DNA of 64,000 nucleotides from NCBI GenBank assembly GCA_963824645.1, contig CAWGQC010000012.1, positions 186,001 to 250,000 on the forward strand, read 5' to 3'. Source of the DNA: Bog-756 sp963824645 (lineage in GTDB: Bacteria; Actinomycetota; Acidimicrobiia; Acidimicrobiales; RAAP-2). The first letter of the stretch is position 1. Each line of letters starts with the position of its first letter. Below the pieces are notes generated by a model. That model was not told where the DNA came from and made no database searches. It saw only the letters and a list, made by a program, of their open reading frames with translations. This document shows positions 25,985 through 35,170 of the stretch, one piece after another. Position numbers and translations under genes: made by a program.

Positions 25985-26998
25985 TTGGGCGGAGTCATCG
26001 TTTGGGCATCACTGTGCTCCACTCGACAGGCGGCACAGACCTGCACCGGAGCCGTCTACCTGTTCACCGGTTCCGGGAGCAGCTGGACCCAGCAGACCGA
26101 ACTGGATGACCCCGGGCAGGGTTACTACGACATCTTCGGTTGGCCGCTGGCCATCTCGGGTGGGTCGATCCTGGTCAGCGCCATCGGGGAGAATTCATCC
26201 CAGGGTGCGGTGTTCGTGTACACCCAGAGGAACCACCAGTGGGCCGAAAAAGCCGATATCGCCGACCCGGCGGCCACCGCCAACGACCTGTTCGGCTACA
26301 GCCTGCAGGCCTCCGGGAAGGAACTGATCGTGGGTGCACCGGAAACGAACGGCTCCACGGGCGTTGCCTATTTGTTCGCTGGGGTCAGTGGCGGTTGGGT
26401 GGAGAAGGCCGGTCTCACTGCGGCCAACGGGGAGGGGTGCTCGACGACCTGTACCCAACTGGTCGGCCTCATCTACGGCGACTACTTCGGCAATTCGGTC
26501 GCCATCAAGGGGAGGACCGTCGCCATCGGTGCTCCCTACGCTTCCTACCCGACCCCCAAGCCGGACAGCGTCGGCTCCGGAGCCGTCTACGTGTTCACCG
26601 GATCGGGAGGCAGCTGGACACAGAACACCGAGATCGCCGACCCGCCTGAGCACACGGCCAACGAGACCAGCCCGGCCGATTGCTCGTTCTTCAATGAGCC
26701 CAATTGCGTAGCCGTGGACTTCTTCGGGTACAACGTGGCTCTCTTGGGGACGACAGTGGTGGCCACCGCCCCTTACGACTCCCAGGGCTATCCCAACTAC
26801 GCCACGGGTGCGGCCTTCGTGATCCCCAAAAAGGGCGCCATGTGGCCGAGCGCCGTTCTCCTGACCGAGTTGGTGGCGTCGGACGGAGCCCCCGGCGATT
26901 ACTTCGGGTACTCGGGTCTGACCACCATCGGGCACAACACGGTCGCGGTGGGCGCTCCCTATGCGCCCAACGGAGGGCTCTACTTCTTCAAGGACTGA
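25985..26998 (+). CDS. FG-GAP repeat beta-propeller protein, probably 5'-truncated
   Basis: The 337-residue frame is built of repeats of about 55-60 residues with G-AVY[LV]FTGSG-SW, then A-DP and D-FG----I-G-T-V-GAP. This is the FG-GAP/integrin-alpha-like propeller. At least five blades are visible (DIFGWPLAISG, DLFGYSLQASG, DYFGNSVAIKG, DFFGYNVALLG, DYFGYSGLTTIG). Such proteins are normally exported, but no signal peptide precedes; the first codons (TTG 25985) fall inside a blade (VIVWASLCS). The 5' part is thus missing or in another frame. A strong hairpin follows the stop at 27029-27062. Confidence 0.7.
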   Translation: MGGVIVWASLCSTRQAAQTCTGAVYLFTGSGSSWTQQTELDDPGQGYYDIFGWPLAISGGSILVSAIGENSSQGAVFVYTQRNHQWAEKADIADPAATANDLFGYSLQASGKELIVGAPETNGSTGVAYLFAGVSGGWVEKAGLTAANGEGCSTTCTQLVGLIYGDYFGNSVAIKGRTVAIGAPYASYPTPKPDSVGSGAVYVFTGSGGSWTQNTEIADPPEHTANETSPADCSFFNEPNCVAVDFFGYNVALLGTTVVATAPYDSQGYPNYATGAAFVIPKKGAMWPSAVLLTELVASDGAPGDYFGYSGLTTIGHNTVAVGAPYAPNGGLYFFKD

Positions 26999-27028
26999 AG
27001 ACTTCGCCGTCGGACTGGCCGGGCTGGC

Positions 27029-27062
27029 GGGCTCCCTCCTCCCCGTGGACGGGAGGGAGCCC
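27029..27062 (+). terminator. stem-loop after FG-GAP gene
   Basis: GGGCTCCCTCC at 27029-27039 pairs perfectly with GGAGGGAGCCC at 27052-27062 around a 12-nt loop, 31 bp after the stop. No U-tract follows, as is common for hairpin terminators in high-GC actinobacteria. Confidence 0.6.
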
Positions 27063-27139
27063 GACCGGCGTCGTGATCCTGGATCGGTGATCCCCGGGGC
27101 CGCCATCCGGAACAGTTCGACCGCCCCTCGCCGTGCTGG

Positions 27140-27145
27140 TAGAAC
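27140..27145 (+). promoter_or_regulatory. -10-like box (TAGAAC) for leaderless SDR gene
   Basis: TAGAAC ends exactly 6 nt before ATG 27152, the spacing seen at several other genes here. The last base is C, not the consensus T. Confidence 0.4.
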
Positions 27146-27151
27146 CGGACG

Positions 27152-28009
27152 ATGGCAGAGCGGAGGGGGCCACGTCGGGCCCTGGTCACCGGGGCCACCC
27201 GCGGCATCGGGCGGGCCACCGCCATCGCCCTGGCTCAATCGGGCTGGGACGTTGCCCTCACCGGCCGCACCCTGCGGGAAGGAGACGGACGCGATGATTC
27301 CGACACCGGGTCGGGGCGCCGACTGCCGGGCAGCCTGGAGTCGACCGCCGCCCTGGTGACCGAAGCAGGAGGACGGACCCTGCCGGTGGTGGCCGATCTG
27401 CACGACCACCCGGGCCTGCGCCGGTCGGTGACCGAGGTGATCGACCAGTGGGGTGGCGTCGATCTGCTGGTCAACAACGCCGTGGATACCGGCCCGGGCA
27501 GCATGGTTCCGATCGTCGATCTGGCCATCGCCCAACTGGAGGCCAAGCTGGCTGCCAATGTGGTCGCTCCCATGGTGCTCATCGAGGCGGTGTTACCGGG
27601 CATGCGGGAGCGCCGTCACGGTCTGGTGGTCAACGTGACGTCCCACACGGCCACGGCCGACCCTCCGGGACCGGTCGGTGCCGGAGGCTGGGGTGTCGCC
27701 TACGCCGCCTCGAAGGCCGCCTTGCACCGCTTCGCCCCGCTGATCGCCGTCGAGCTCGGAGCCGAGGGGATCCGGGCCTTCAACGTGGACCCCGGCTACG
27801 TCGATACCGAGCGGCAGCTGGCCAACGCCGAGGCGCTCGGACTGGTCGGTCACTACGTCGGCGCCCCCCCGTCGGCTCCGGCCGCCGCCATCGCCTGGTT
27901 GGCCGATCACGGCGACCAGATGGAGAACGGTCAGACGGTCAAGGCCCTCAAGTTGGTTCTCAGCCGGAGGCTCCATCCCGACTGGCGGGAGCCGGCCGCA
28001 CCCCACTGA
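27152..28009 (+). CDS. short-chain dehydrogenase/reductase
   Basis: The 285-residue SDR has TGATRGIG (about residues 14-21), LTGR after beta-2 (Arg favours NADP), LLVNNAV, NVTSHTA (Ser) and YAASK (Tyr/Lys), so the active site is complete. There is an insertion of about 20 residues after the GR loop (EGDGRDDSDTGSGRR). The substrate is unknown. A -10-like hexamer sits 6 nt before the ATG. It converges on the BcsA-like gene with only 18 bp between stops. Confidence 0.9.
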   Translation: MAERRGPRRALVTGATRGIGRATAIALAQSGWDVALTGRTLREGDGRDDSDTGSGRRLPGSLESTAALVTEAGGRTLPVVADLHDHPGLRRSVTEVIDQWGGVDLLVNNAVDTGPGSMVPIVDLAIAQLEAKLAANVVAPMVLIEAVLPGMRERRHGLVVNVTSHTATADPPGPVGAGGWGVAYAASKAALHRFAPLIAVELGAEGIRAFNVDPGYVDTERQLANAEALGLVGHYVGAPPSAPAAAIAWLADHGDQMENGQTVKALKLVLSRRLHPDWREPAAPH

Positions 28010-28027
28010 CGGCGGCCCACCTCCGGG

Positions 28028-29935
28028 TCAGCCGACCGAGGACCGGGAGGGAAGGGAGGGAGCGGGCTTGGCCGCGGGCCTACCCGGTGTCAACCGTCCG
28101 CTTTCGGTGAGTCGGGTGCGGGAACTGACCACATGACAGTGCTCGATGAGGGCCTCGCCGTCGTCCTCGGTGAGCGGGGTGAGCGTGCCGCCCATCCGCC
28201 ACCCCACATCGCGGGCCGGTCGGGTCGAGCAGATGGCGAAACGCAGGCCCACGTCGCGCGTGTCGCCGTCGATGGTGGGCAGGCTGAGGTGCAGCGGGAT
28301 CTCTGCGCCCACCTCGAGGGGACGGGGACCGATGATGCCGGCCCCCCCGGGCGTGAGGTCGACCACCCGGACCACCGTGTCGCCGATCACGCCGGCCACT
28401 TCGACCGGAACCCGGTAGTGCCGCCGTCCCTGCCGGCGGCGGCTCACCCGGAGCACCACCAGCGTGGTCAGCACGATCTCGCCCACGGCGAAGCCGAGGC
28501 CGGCCACCACGGCCAGGCCGGGAAGGGCGCCGAGCTGGATGATTCCGGCCAGAGCCAGACAGCGGGCCACCACCGCGGCCAGAAGGACCAGAGCCACCGC
28601 CACGATGAGCCGGAGCTGACGAACAGCCGCCCACCCCCCGTCGTCGATGCCGTCTTTGGGGGTCACCCGAAAGGTGGTCCGGAAGGGATGGACGAGCACG
28701 AAGGCGGCCCGGGCGTAGATCTCGGTGGTGAGCAGGTTCGAATAGGCCCCGTCCCACAGGCTGGCCTGTCCCCGGCACAGGGCAGTGGAGGCGGCCAGGT
28801 TGAGGGCCATCCACGGCAACCAGAACAGGCAGAACTGCCACAGGGTGGCGTGAAGAGGTAGACGACCGGTGACCAGCATGGCCACCAGGACAGCCACCAT
28901 GCTCAGGCGCTGGAGCGGCACGAAGTAAGCCAGCAGCGAGGAGAGGTAGCTGGCCCGTTGCTTGAGGGTGAGTCGCGATGCCACCAGCGGGTTCTCCCGC
29001 GTCCGGAGTACGGCCAGGTTGCCCCGGGCCCACCGGTCGCGTTGGAGGAGGAAGGTGGCCAGGTCGTGCGGGGCCAGTCCCTGCACCAGGGTCTCGTCGT
29101 GGTAGCGGGTGTGCCAACCCTCGGCGTGGAGGCGGATGGTGGTGTGAAAATCCTCGGCCACCGTTTCGGTGGCGATACCGCCGATTCCCTCCAGGGCGTG
29201 GCGGAGGATGAGCGCGGCCGACCCGCACCAGAAGGCCCCGTCATGCCTGTCCTTGCCGGGCATGAGGACCTCGAAGAACATGCTCTGGTCGTGCCGCCCG
29301 GTCTCGAAGTGTTGGAAGGAGTCGTGGTTGCCGAAGTCATGGGGCGTCTGGACGACGGCCACGGCGGGATCGTCGAAGTAACCCACGGTGGCATCGAGGA
29401 TGTCGGGCTGAGGGACGTGGTCGGCGTCGAGGATCAACAGGAGCTGACCCTCGGTCAGACCGAGGGCGTGGTTGATGTTTCCTGCTTTGGCGTGCTCGTT
29501 GGTGGGTCGGCTGAGATAGCGGGCCCCGAACCGGTCGGCCAGCCGTCGCACCTCCTCCCGTCGCCCGTCGTCGAGCACCCAGGTGGTGTGCGGATAGGTG
29601 ATCCGGTCACACCCGACCAGGGTGGCACCGAGGACATCGAGTCCCTCGTCGTAGGTGCAGACATAGACGTCGACGGTGGGGCGCCAGCCCACATGCGGTC
29701 GTTCCGACACCGGGACCCTCCAGGCCAAAAAGGCGAAGGAGGCCAGCATCAACCACCCGAAGACCTCCCCGGCATAGAGGACCACGAACAGGACGGGCTG
29801 AGCCCCGTGCCAGGTGTACAGCGGGCGCCAGACCAGGTAGCCGGCCCCCCAGGCCAGGGCCACCAGAGCCACGACGCGGAGGAAGACGTCGCCCCCCTTG
29901 TATGTTCTCGGCCCGTTCTGCCGCTCGGTCGTCAC
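28028..29935 (-). CDS. BcsA-like processive GT2 with PilZ domain
   Basis: The 635-residue membrane protein carries a family-2 glycosyltransferase (about residues 85-300): YVCTYDEG, VLDDGRREEV, LILDADHVP (DxD), TVAEDFHTT (TED-like) and LLQRDRWARG (QxxRW). Hydrophobic segments lie on both sides. A PilZ-type domain follows (about 500-600: RRHYRVPVEVAG, VVDLTPGGAGI), with R-x-x-x-R and D-x-T-x-x-G, the c-di-GMP-binding pattern with Ser replaced by Thr. It likely polymerises a beta-glucan or related exopolysaccharide under c-di-GMP control. No BcsB-like partner lies nearby, so it may not make cellulose. Start GTG 29935. Confidence 0.88.
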   Translation of the reverse strand: MTTERQNGPRTYKGGDVFLRVVALVALAWGAGYLVWRPLYTWHGAQPVLFVVLYAGEVFGWLMLASFAFLAWRVPVSERPHVGWRPTVDVYVCTYDEGLDVLGATLVGCDRITYPHTTWVLDDGRREEVRRLADRFGARYLSRPTNEHAKAGNINHALGLTEGQLLLILDADHVPQPDILDATVGYFDDPAVAVVQTPHDFGNHDSFQHFETGRHDQSMFFEVLMPGKDRHDGAFWCGSAALILRHALEGIGGIATETVAEDFHTTIRLHAEGWHTRYHDETLVQGLAPHDLATFLLQRDRWARGNLAVLRTRENPLVASRLTLKQRASYLSSLLAYFVPLQRLSMVAVLVAMLVTGRLPLHATLWQFCLFWLPWMALNLAASTALCRGQASLWDGAYSNLLTTEIYARAAFVLVHPFRTTFRVTPKDGIDDGGWAAVRQLRLIVAVALVLLAAVVARCLALAGIIQLGALPGLAVVAGLGFAVGEIVLTTLVVLRVSRRRQGRRHYRVPVEVAGVIGDTVVRVVDLTPGGAGIIGPRPLEVGAEIPLHLSLPTIDGDTRDVGLRFAICSTRPARDVGWRMGGTLTPLTEDDGEALIEHCHVVSSRTRLTESGRLTPGRPAAKPAPSLPSRSSVG

Positions 29936-30026
29936 TACCTGGACTATCGACAGCCGCCGCCCTTCTCTTGAGCAGCAGGGGCGACCGGAGACACCGGGCC
30001 CGTCCGGCCCAGGCCGGTCCTCCCGT

Positions 30027-30366
30027 TCAGCCCAGAACGGAGACGATGTCGATGATCACCAGAGCCAGCACCATGCCCCCGACCACGGTGTAGAGGGCGG
30101 TGAACGCCCACTTCTGGCGATGGTCGGCCAACCAGAACCGGCGGATGCCCAGATAGTCGAAGGTGAGGGCCAGCACCCCCACCGGGATGCCTATGGCCGG
30201 ACCGACGCCGCGGGCCACGCCGATGGCCGGAAGGACGACGGGAAGGACGATGTAGCTGAGCAGACAGCGCAAGGCCGACAGGAAGATCGACGCGCTCGAA
30301 TATCCGATGGGTTTCGGATTCGTCGATGGGGGCCTCGCCGTCAGGTATCCGCAAGAGCCGGCGCAT
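30027..30366 (-). pseudogene. small membrane protein with one frameshift
   Basis: From ATG 30366 the frame reads MRRLLRIPDGEAPIDESETHRIFER. After one extra base near 30290 it continues in the next frame as SIFLSALRCLLSYIVLPVVL, GVGPAIGIPVGVLALTFDYLGIRRFW, ADHRQKWAFTALYTVVGGM to a stop at 30027. Joined, it is about 112 residues with three hydrophobic helices. I recall similar uncharacterised actinobacterial proteins with LRC..TY...P and RRFW.ADHR. It lies between the BcsA-like and acyltransferase genes on the same strand. Confidence 0.6.
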
Positions 30367-30494
30367 GGCGGCGTCGGCCCGGGATCGCCCTGGTGAGACA
30401 CTCGGAACAACCGGGGCCACGGCTAACTGGTCCACGGGGCCCATGGTAGGCGGAGCCGTCGGGTGGCCACCAACCGGGCCGGTGTCCTTCGGGG

Positions 30495-32678
30495 CTAGTG
30501 GGGCGGTTGGTCGGCGGGGCAGTCGCCGGCCGGTCCGAACCGGGTGGCGTCGGTCGTCCAGCCGGCATTGATCCAGCCGTCGGTGGTGGCCGGCAGGTGG
30601 AACAGGGGTCGCAATTCGGTGGTCACCGCCGCACCCAGCACGGCGGCCCCGGCCGGGCACAGGTGGGTGTTGTCGGTTTTCCGGGCCCGGATCCATCCGC
30701 CGTCGGTAGTGGGGAGCCACGCCGAGTAGCGCCCATCCACGTCGAGCGACCCGGCCACCGGCAGATAGGTCACCCGGCCCGGATAACGCCGGGGCAGGAC
30801 GGAGACGATCCGGTCGAAGGCGTTCCGGTCGGTTTCGGCCGCCGCCGTCTGGGCCTGTCGTGCCGCCGGGTCGATGATCTCATCCAGCGGACCGGTCCGG
30901 GGGAACTGGAGGATGGCGACACCGTCGACGCCGTCGCCCGGGGTCAGCATCACATTGATCACTTCGGTCAACAGGTTGGTGAAGGCCACGGGATGGTCGT
31001 AGGCATACTGGTTGTCCCATGACCACATCATGAGGATGACCTCGGGATGGTCCTGGGCGATGGCGTCGGCCATGTCGCCGGTCACGTTGCGGTCGTTGCG
31101 CAGACCCCATCCCGGAAATCCGTGCAGGCTCACGGCAACGTCGCCGGTGGCCTGCAGGGCCGCCTGCATCCCCACCTCCCCGTCGTACATCACGCTGTCG
31201 CCGATGGTCATCACCCGGAGAGGGTCGGCGGAGGAGGGGACCCGCCCACCGGGAAGGACGAGGGGAGGTGGAGGCCGGCGGGGCACCGCGTCCCCGGCGG
31301 GTACCTTGACCATGGCCGACAGGTGGCTGGACACGTTGGGAGCCGCCTGGGTGGTGGCACTGAGGACAACGGCAGCCGACGTGGCCGCCGCGGCCAGCCC
31401 CATCACCGACAGGAAGACCCATCCCTTCCATCGCCGGCGACGGATGGGTCGCTCGATCAGATAGAAGCTCACCGAGGCCGCACCCACGGTGGCGGCCAGG
31501 CGGGCGACCAAGAGGGCCCACCCACCGAGTCCGGTGGTCACGTCGGTCATCAGGACGTAGACCGGCCAGTGCCACAGATAGATGCCGTAGGAGATGCCAC
31601 CGATCCAGCGGAGGGGTCGCACCGACAGCACCCGGCCGAAAGCGCCACTGTCGGGCTGGGCCACGCCCGCGATGACCAGGGCGGCCAGCACCGACGCCAC
31701 CACCAGCCCCCCTTGGAACATCCATGACACCGGGTTGCCGGCGTCGTCCCCGGCCGTCACCCACAACACCCCCAGCACCACGGCGGCGAGCGGAGCGGCG
31801 CGGTGGAGGAGGCGTCGCGTCCGGGGCGAGTGATCCGGACGTCCGGTGACCAACAGAGCCAGGGCGGCCCCGATCAGCAGCTCGAAGGCCCGGGTGTCGG
31901 TGCCGTAGTAGACCCGATTGATGTCGGCGCCGTGGCTGGAGGTGTAGAGGACCACCATGTCGGCCGCCGATGCCGTGGCCAGTCCCACCGTGCACCAGAA
32001 GGCGGCCGGTCGGGCAATCCGTTTGGGCCCGACGTGGCGGGCCCGACGGTTACCGCCCCAGGCCCTGCCCACGGCCAGCCCGGCCAGGACGAGAAGGGGC
32101 CACACCAGGTAGAACTGCTCCTCGATGGCCAGCGACCAGGTGTGGCGCAGGGGGGACGGGACCAGGAACTGATCGAAGTAGGACTGGTGGGTGAATATGA
32201 GGTGCCAGTTGGCGTAATAGAACAGCGTGGCCAAGCCGTCCCCACCGAACATCGACGGTGTGATGTTCGGCCCTCCCAACCAGGTGTAGAGGGAGAGCAC
32301 AAGGAGCAGGAGCATGACGGCGGGAAGCAGCCGCCGGGCCCGGCGGAACCAGAAGGAGCGGAGGCCGATGGTTCCGTGACTGTCTGTTTCGCCCACCAAC
32401 AGCCCGGTGATGAGAAAACCGGAGAGCACGAAGAAGAAGTCCACGCCCAGATAGCCACCGTCGGCCCCGTGCAGACCGAAGTGGTAGGCCACCACGGCCG
32501 CCACGGCCAGGGCCCGGAGCCCGTCCAGAGCGGGCATGTAGTGGTGGGCCCCGGACACCGGGGGAATCTCGATGGGGATGGCTTCGGCGTTGGGGTCGGT
32601 GTCCAACACGTCGGCGGTGAGGGGCACGTGGGCTACAGGCGACGGACCGCCCGCCGGGGCCACCGACACTCCCTCCAT
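30495..32678 (-). CDS. OatA-like acyltransferase-3 / SGNH protein
   Basis: The 727-residue protein starts with about 45 cytoplasmic residues, then an Acyl_transf_3 domain of about ten helices (YMPALDGLRALAVAAVVAYH, GVDFFFVLSGFLI, FWFRRARRLLPA, HTWSLAIEEQFYLVWP, YGIYLWHWP). A C-terminal extracytoplasmic SGNH domain follows, with nucleophile motif IGDSVMYDG (about residue 505) and DNTHLCPAG (Asp/His). This is the architecture of enzymes that O-acetylate peptidoglycan or surface glycans, passing acetyl across the membrane. It lies in an envelope cluster with the BcsA-like synthase and is divergent from the DoxX-Rieske gene. Confidence 0.92.
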   Translation of the reverse strand: MEGVSVAPAGGPSPVAHVPLTADVLDTDPNAEAIPIEIPPVSGAHHYMPALDGLRALAVAAVVAYHFGLHGADGGYLGVDFFFVLSGFLITGLLVGETDSHGTIGLRSFWFRRARRLLPAVMLLLLVLSLYTWLGGPNITPSMFGGDGLATLFYYANWHLIFTHQSYFDQFLVPSPLRHTWSLAIEEQFYLVWPLLVLAGLAVGRAWGGNRRARHVGPKRIARPAAFWCTVGLATASAADMVVLYTSSHGADINRVYYGTDTRAFELLIGAALALLVTGRPDHSPRTRRLLHRAAPLAAVVLGVLWVTAGDDAGNPVSWMFQGGLVVASVLAALVIAGVAQPDSGAFGRVLSVRPLRWIGGISYGIYLWHWPVYVLMTDVTTGLGGWALLVARLAATVGAASVSFYLIERPIRRRRWKGWVFLSVMGLAAAATSAAVVLSATTQAAPNVSSHLSAMVKVPAGDAVPRRPPPPLVLPGGRVPSSADPLRVMTIGDSVMYDGEVGMQAALQATGDVAVSLHGFPGWGLRNDRNVTGDMADAIAQDHPEVILMMWSWDNQYAYDHPVAFTNLLTEVINVMLTPGDGVDGVAILQFPRTGPLDEIIDPAARQAQTAAAETDRNAFDRIVSVLPRRYPGRVTYLPVAGSLDVDGRYSAWLPTTDGGWIRARKTDNTHLCPAGAAVLGAAVTTELRPLFHLPATTDGWINAGWTTDATRFGPAGDCPADQPPH

Positions 32679-32786
32679 ACATCCATGCTGGCACGCCGTC
32701 GGAGTCCGCAGCGCTCACCGCACCCCTTGCGGCCGACGTCCCCACGGCCAGGGCGGGAAGTATCGTGCCTCAGCGATGAGTGCGAG

Positions 32787-33902
32787 ATGGTGAGCGCGGC
32801 TGGTGGCGACGACCAGGGAGCAGGCCCGGCGGCGCACACATCCGCATCCGGCCACCGATCGCCGTCCCTGTGGGCGCTGACCGGATCCACCCCGGCCGGT
32901 GGGCCCGACGCCGCCGTTGCCACCGGCTGGTTTCTGGTTCCGCTGCGCCTCTTCCTCGGGGCCACCTTCGTGTTCGCCGGCCTCCAGAAACTGGCCAATC
33001 CCCAGTTCTTCTCGAACGCCAACCCGATCTCCATCCACGCCCAACTGGTCGGCGCCAGCCATGCCAGTCCCATCCACGCCCTCGTCGTCCACCTGGTCCC
33101 GGCGGCCAACGCCGTGGGCGCCGTCATCGCCGTGGGCGAGGTGGCCATCGGACTCGGATTGCTGGTGGGGCTGTGGATGCGGCTGGCCGCTGCCGCCGGC
33201 ATGGTTCTCTCCTTCAGTCTGTTCCTGACCGTGAGCTTCCACGCTTCGCCGTACTTCACCGGCTCGGACATCGTCTTCTTCTTCGCCTGGACCCCGTTCG
33301 TGCTGGCCGGCGCGGCCGGCGCTCCCGCTCTCGACACCTGGTTGGCTCGGCGACGGACCACCCTCCCCTCCGCATCGCCCCATGCCGTTCCCCGACGGGT
33401 GGTCCTCACCCGGGGAGCGTGGGCCGGGGTGGTGGCCGGGGCCGTCCTGGTCGGTGGCGGGCTGGCCGCCCTGATCGGACGGGCGGCCGGTGGCACGTCG
33501 TCGGTGGCTGACACCACAGTGGCCCTGGGTGCATCCACCCCGACCACCACGGCCGCATCTCCCACCACCACGGTCAAGGGACAGGCGCCTTCCGGCACCT
33601 CGATCGGGCCGACGTCGAAGGTCCCGGTCGGCGGGTCGGCCTCCTTTACCGATCCGTCCACCGGCGACCCTTCGCTGGTCATCCAGCAGACGGCCGGGGA
33701 CTTCGTGGCCTTCGACGCCGTCTGTCCCCATGCCGGGTGCACGGTGGCCTATCAGCCGTCGGCCAAGCTCATCGCCTGCCCCTGCCACGGGTCCGAGTTC
33801 AACGCCGAGACGGGCTCGGTCATCAGGGGACCGGCCACCGTCGGTCTGAACCGCATCACGGTGGCGGCCCACCCCAACGGCGATCTCTACGTAGCCGAGT
33901 AG
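32787..33902 (+). CDS. DoxX-like membrane domain fused to a Rieske [2Fe-2S] domain
   Basis: The 371-residue protein has a four-helix DoxX domain (about residues 55-185: LFLGATFVFAGLQKL, VGEVAIGLGLLVGL, ADIVFFFAWTPF-type helices). Next come a further hydrophobic segment (WAGVVAGAVLVGGGLAALIG), a Thr/Ser-rich linker and a Rieske domain with CPHAGC and CPCHGS. Cluster ligands (two Cys, two His) and the disulfide pair of bc-type Rieske proteins are all present. DoxX proteins are linked to quinone or thiosulfate oxidation, so a membrane electron-transfer role is inferred. Start ATG 32787 follows a TATCGT box at 32761; the long open frame upstream is a shadow. Confidence 0.88.
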   Translation: MVSAAGGDDQGAGPAAHTSASGHRSPSLWALTGSTPAGGPDAAVATGWFLVPLRLFLGATFVFAGLQKLANPQFFSNANPISIHAQLVGASHASPIHALVVHLVPAANAVGAVIAVGEVAIGLGLLVGLWMRLAAAAGMVLSFSLFLTVSFHASPYFTGSDIVFFFAWTPFVLAGAAGAPALDTWLARRRTTLPSASPHAVPRRVVLTRGAWAGVVAGAVLVGGGLAALIGRAAGGTSSVADTTVALGASTPTTTAASPTTTVKGQAPSGTSIGPTSKVPVGGSASFTDPSTGDPSLVIQQTAGDFVAFDAVCPHAGCTVAYQPSAKLIACPCHGSEFNAETGSVIRGPATVGLNRITVAAHPNGDLYVAE

Positions 33903-33997
33903 GGGAGCCGCACCGGCGGACGACGGGCGGAGCCGCCGGCGTGATGCCGTGAACTACCATCGCTGGAGTCGTCACCCGGTTGGCGACAACGCCCACC

Positions 33998-35170
33998 ATG
34001 ACAGCAACCGCTCCCGCGCCGATCGGCACCTCACACCCGGATGCGGTGGCCACTGCCGACAGGACCGATTGGCTCTCGTCGGTTCCCTTCTTCGGGGCCC
34101 ATCTGGTTCCTCTGGCCGCCTTCTTCGTGGTGGTCACCTGGGAGGACTGGGTGCTGTGCGGGCTCCTCTACGTGATCCGCATGTTCTTCATCACCGCCGG
34201 CTACCACCGCTATCTCTCCCACCGCAGCTTCCGCACCGGTCGGTTGATGCAGTTCATTCTGGCCGCAGGCGGGACCACCGCCTTGCAGAAGGGGCCCCTG
34301 TGGTGGGCCGGCCATCATCGCCTCCACCACCGCTACACCGACCTCGACCAGGACGTGCATTCGCCCCGGGACGGCTTCTGGTGGAGTCATGTGGGTTGGA
34401 TCCTGTCGACGCGTTACAAACGCACCGACCTGGCCGACATCAAGGACTTTGCCGCCTTCCCCGAGCTCCGTTTCCTCGAACGGGCCTGGTGGCTCGGACC
34501 CCTGGCCCTGGCCGCCGGGTGCTTCCTGATCGGCGGATGGGGAGGACTGGTGATCGGCTTCTTCCTCTCCACCGTGCTGTTGTGGCACGCCACCTTCCTG
34601 GTCAACTCGGCGTCCCACCTGTTCGGTAGGCGCCGGTTCGCCACTCCCGACACCAGCCGGAATTCTGCCGTCATCGCCCTCCTGACCGGCGGCGAGGGAT
34701 GGCACAACAATCACCACTATCTGCCCGCCTCGGCCCGTCAGGGTTTCACCTGGTGGGAGTTCGACCCCACCTGGTACGCCCTACGGGCACTGGCCGGTCT
34801 CCGGCTGGTCCGCGATCTCCGCGATCCACCGGCGCAGCTGGTGGGTCAGGCCCGGGTCCGTGACGGCGCCTTCGATATCGGCATGTTCCGCTCCTACTGG
34901 GAGCGGGCGGCCCGGATCACCGGCGAACGGATCGCCGACCTGAGCACCAGACCGATGGCGGCATCGGCTGAAGCCCACGACGGGGGAGACGAGGGATCGC
35001 CTCCCGCTGACGATCCCACGGTGGGCGCCGAACCGCTGTCCCGGCTATCCGGCCTCATCGCCCGGGCCCTCGAATCGGCCGATCAGTTGGCCGTCTCCAC
35101 CCGACGCACCCGGAGGGGGACCCGGGTGGCCCCGGGCGAATCGGGGTCCACCGACACCGCCGGCCCATGA
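33998..35170 (+). CDS. acyl-CoA desaturase (delta-9 type)
   Basis: The protein (390 residues from ATG 33998) is a membrane fatty-acid desaturase with the three His boxes for the di-iron centre: HRYLSHRSF (about residue 72), HHRLHH (about 108) and HNNHH (about 240). Helices lie between them. It introduces a cis double bond into acyl-CoA using oxygen. A C-terminal extension of about 100 low-complexity residues (EGSPPADDPTVG and a basic end) is unusual. TTG 33980 is a possible earlier start. The stop overlaps the HAD gene start (ATGA). Confidence 0.93.
   Translation: MTATAPAPIGTSHPDAVATADRTDWLSSVPFFGAHLVPLAAFFVVVTWEDWVLCGLLYVIRMFFITAGYHRYLSHRSFRTGRLMQFILAAGGTTALQKGPLWWAGHHRLHHRYTDLDQDVHSPRDGFWWSHVGWILSTRYKRTDLADIKDFAAFPELRFLERAWWLGPLALAAGCFLIGGWGGLVIGFFLSTVLLWHATFLVNSASHLFGRRRFATPDTSRNSAVIALLTGGEGWHNNHHYLPASARQGFTWWEFDPTWYALRALAGLRLVRDLRDPPAQLVGQARVRDGAFDIGMFRSYWERAARITGERIADLSTRPMAASAEAHDGGDEGSPPADDPTVGAEPLSRLSGLIARALESADQLAVSTRRTRRGTRVAPGESGSTDTAGP

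Noticed and set aside
31803..32786. An N-terminal extension of the DoxX-Rieske protein
   Set aside because: It is antisense to the acyltransferase and has shadow composition; the DoxX protein starts near 32787.
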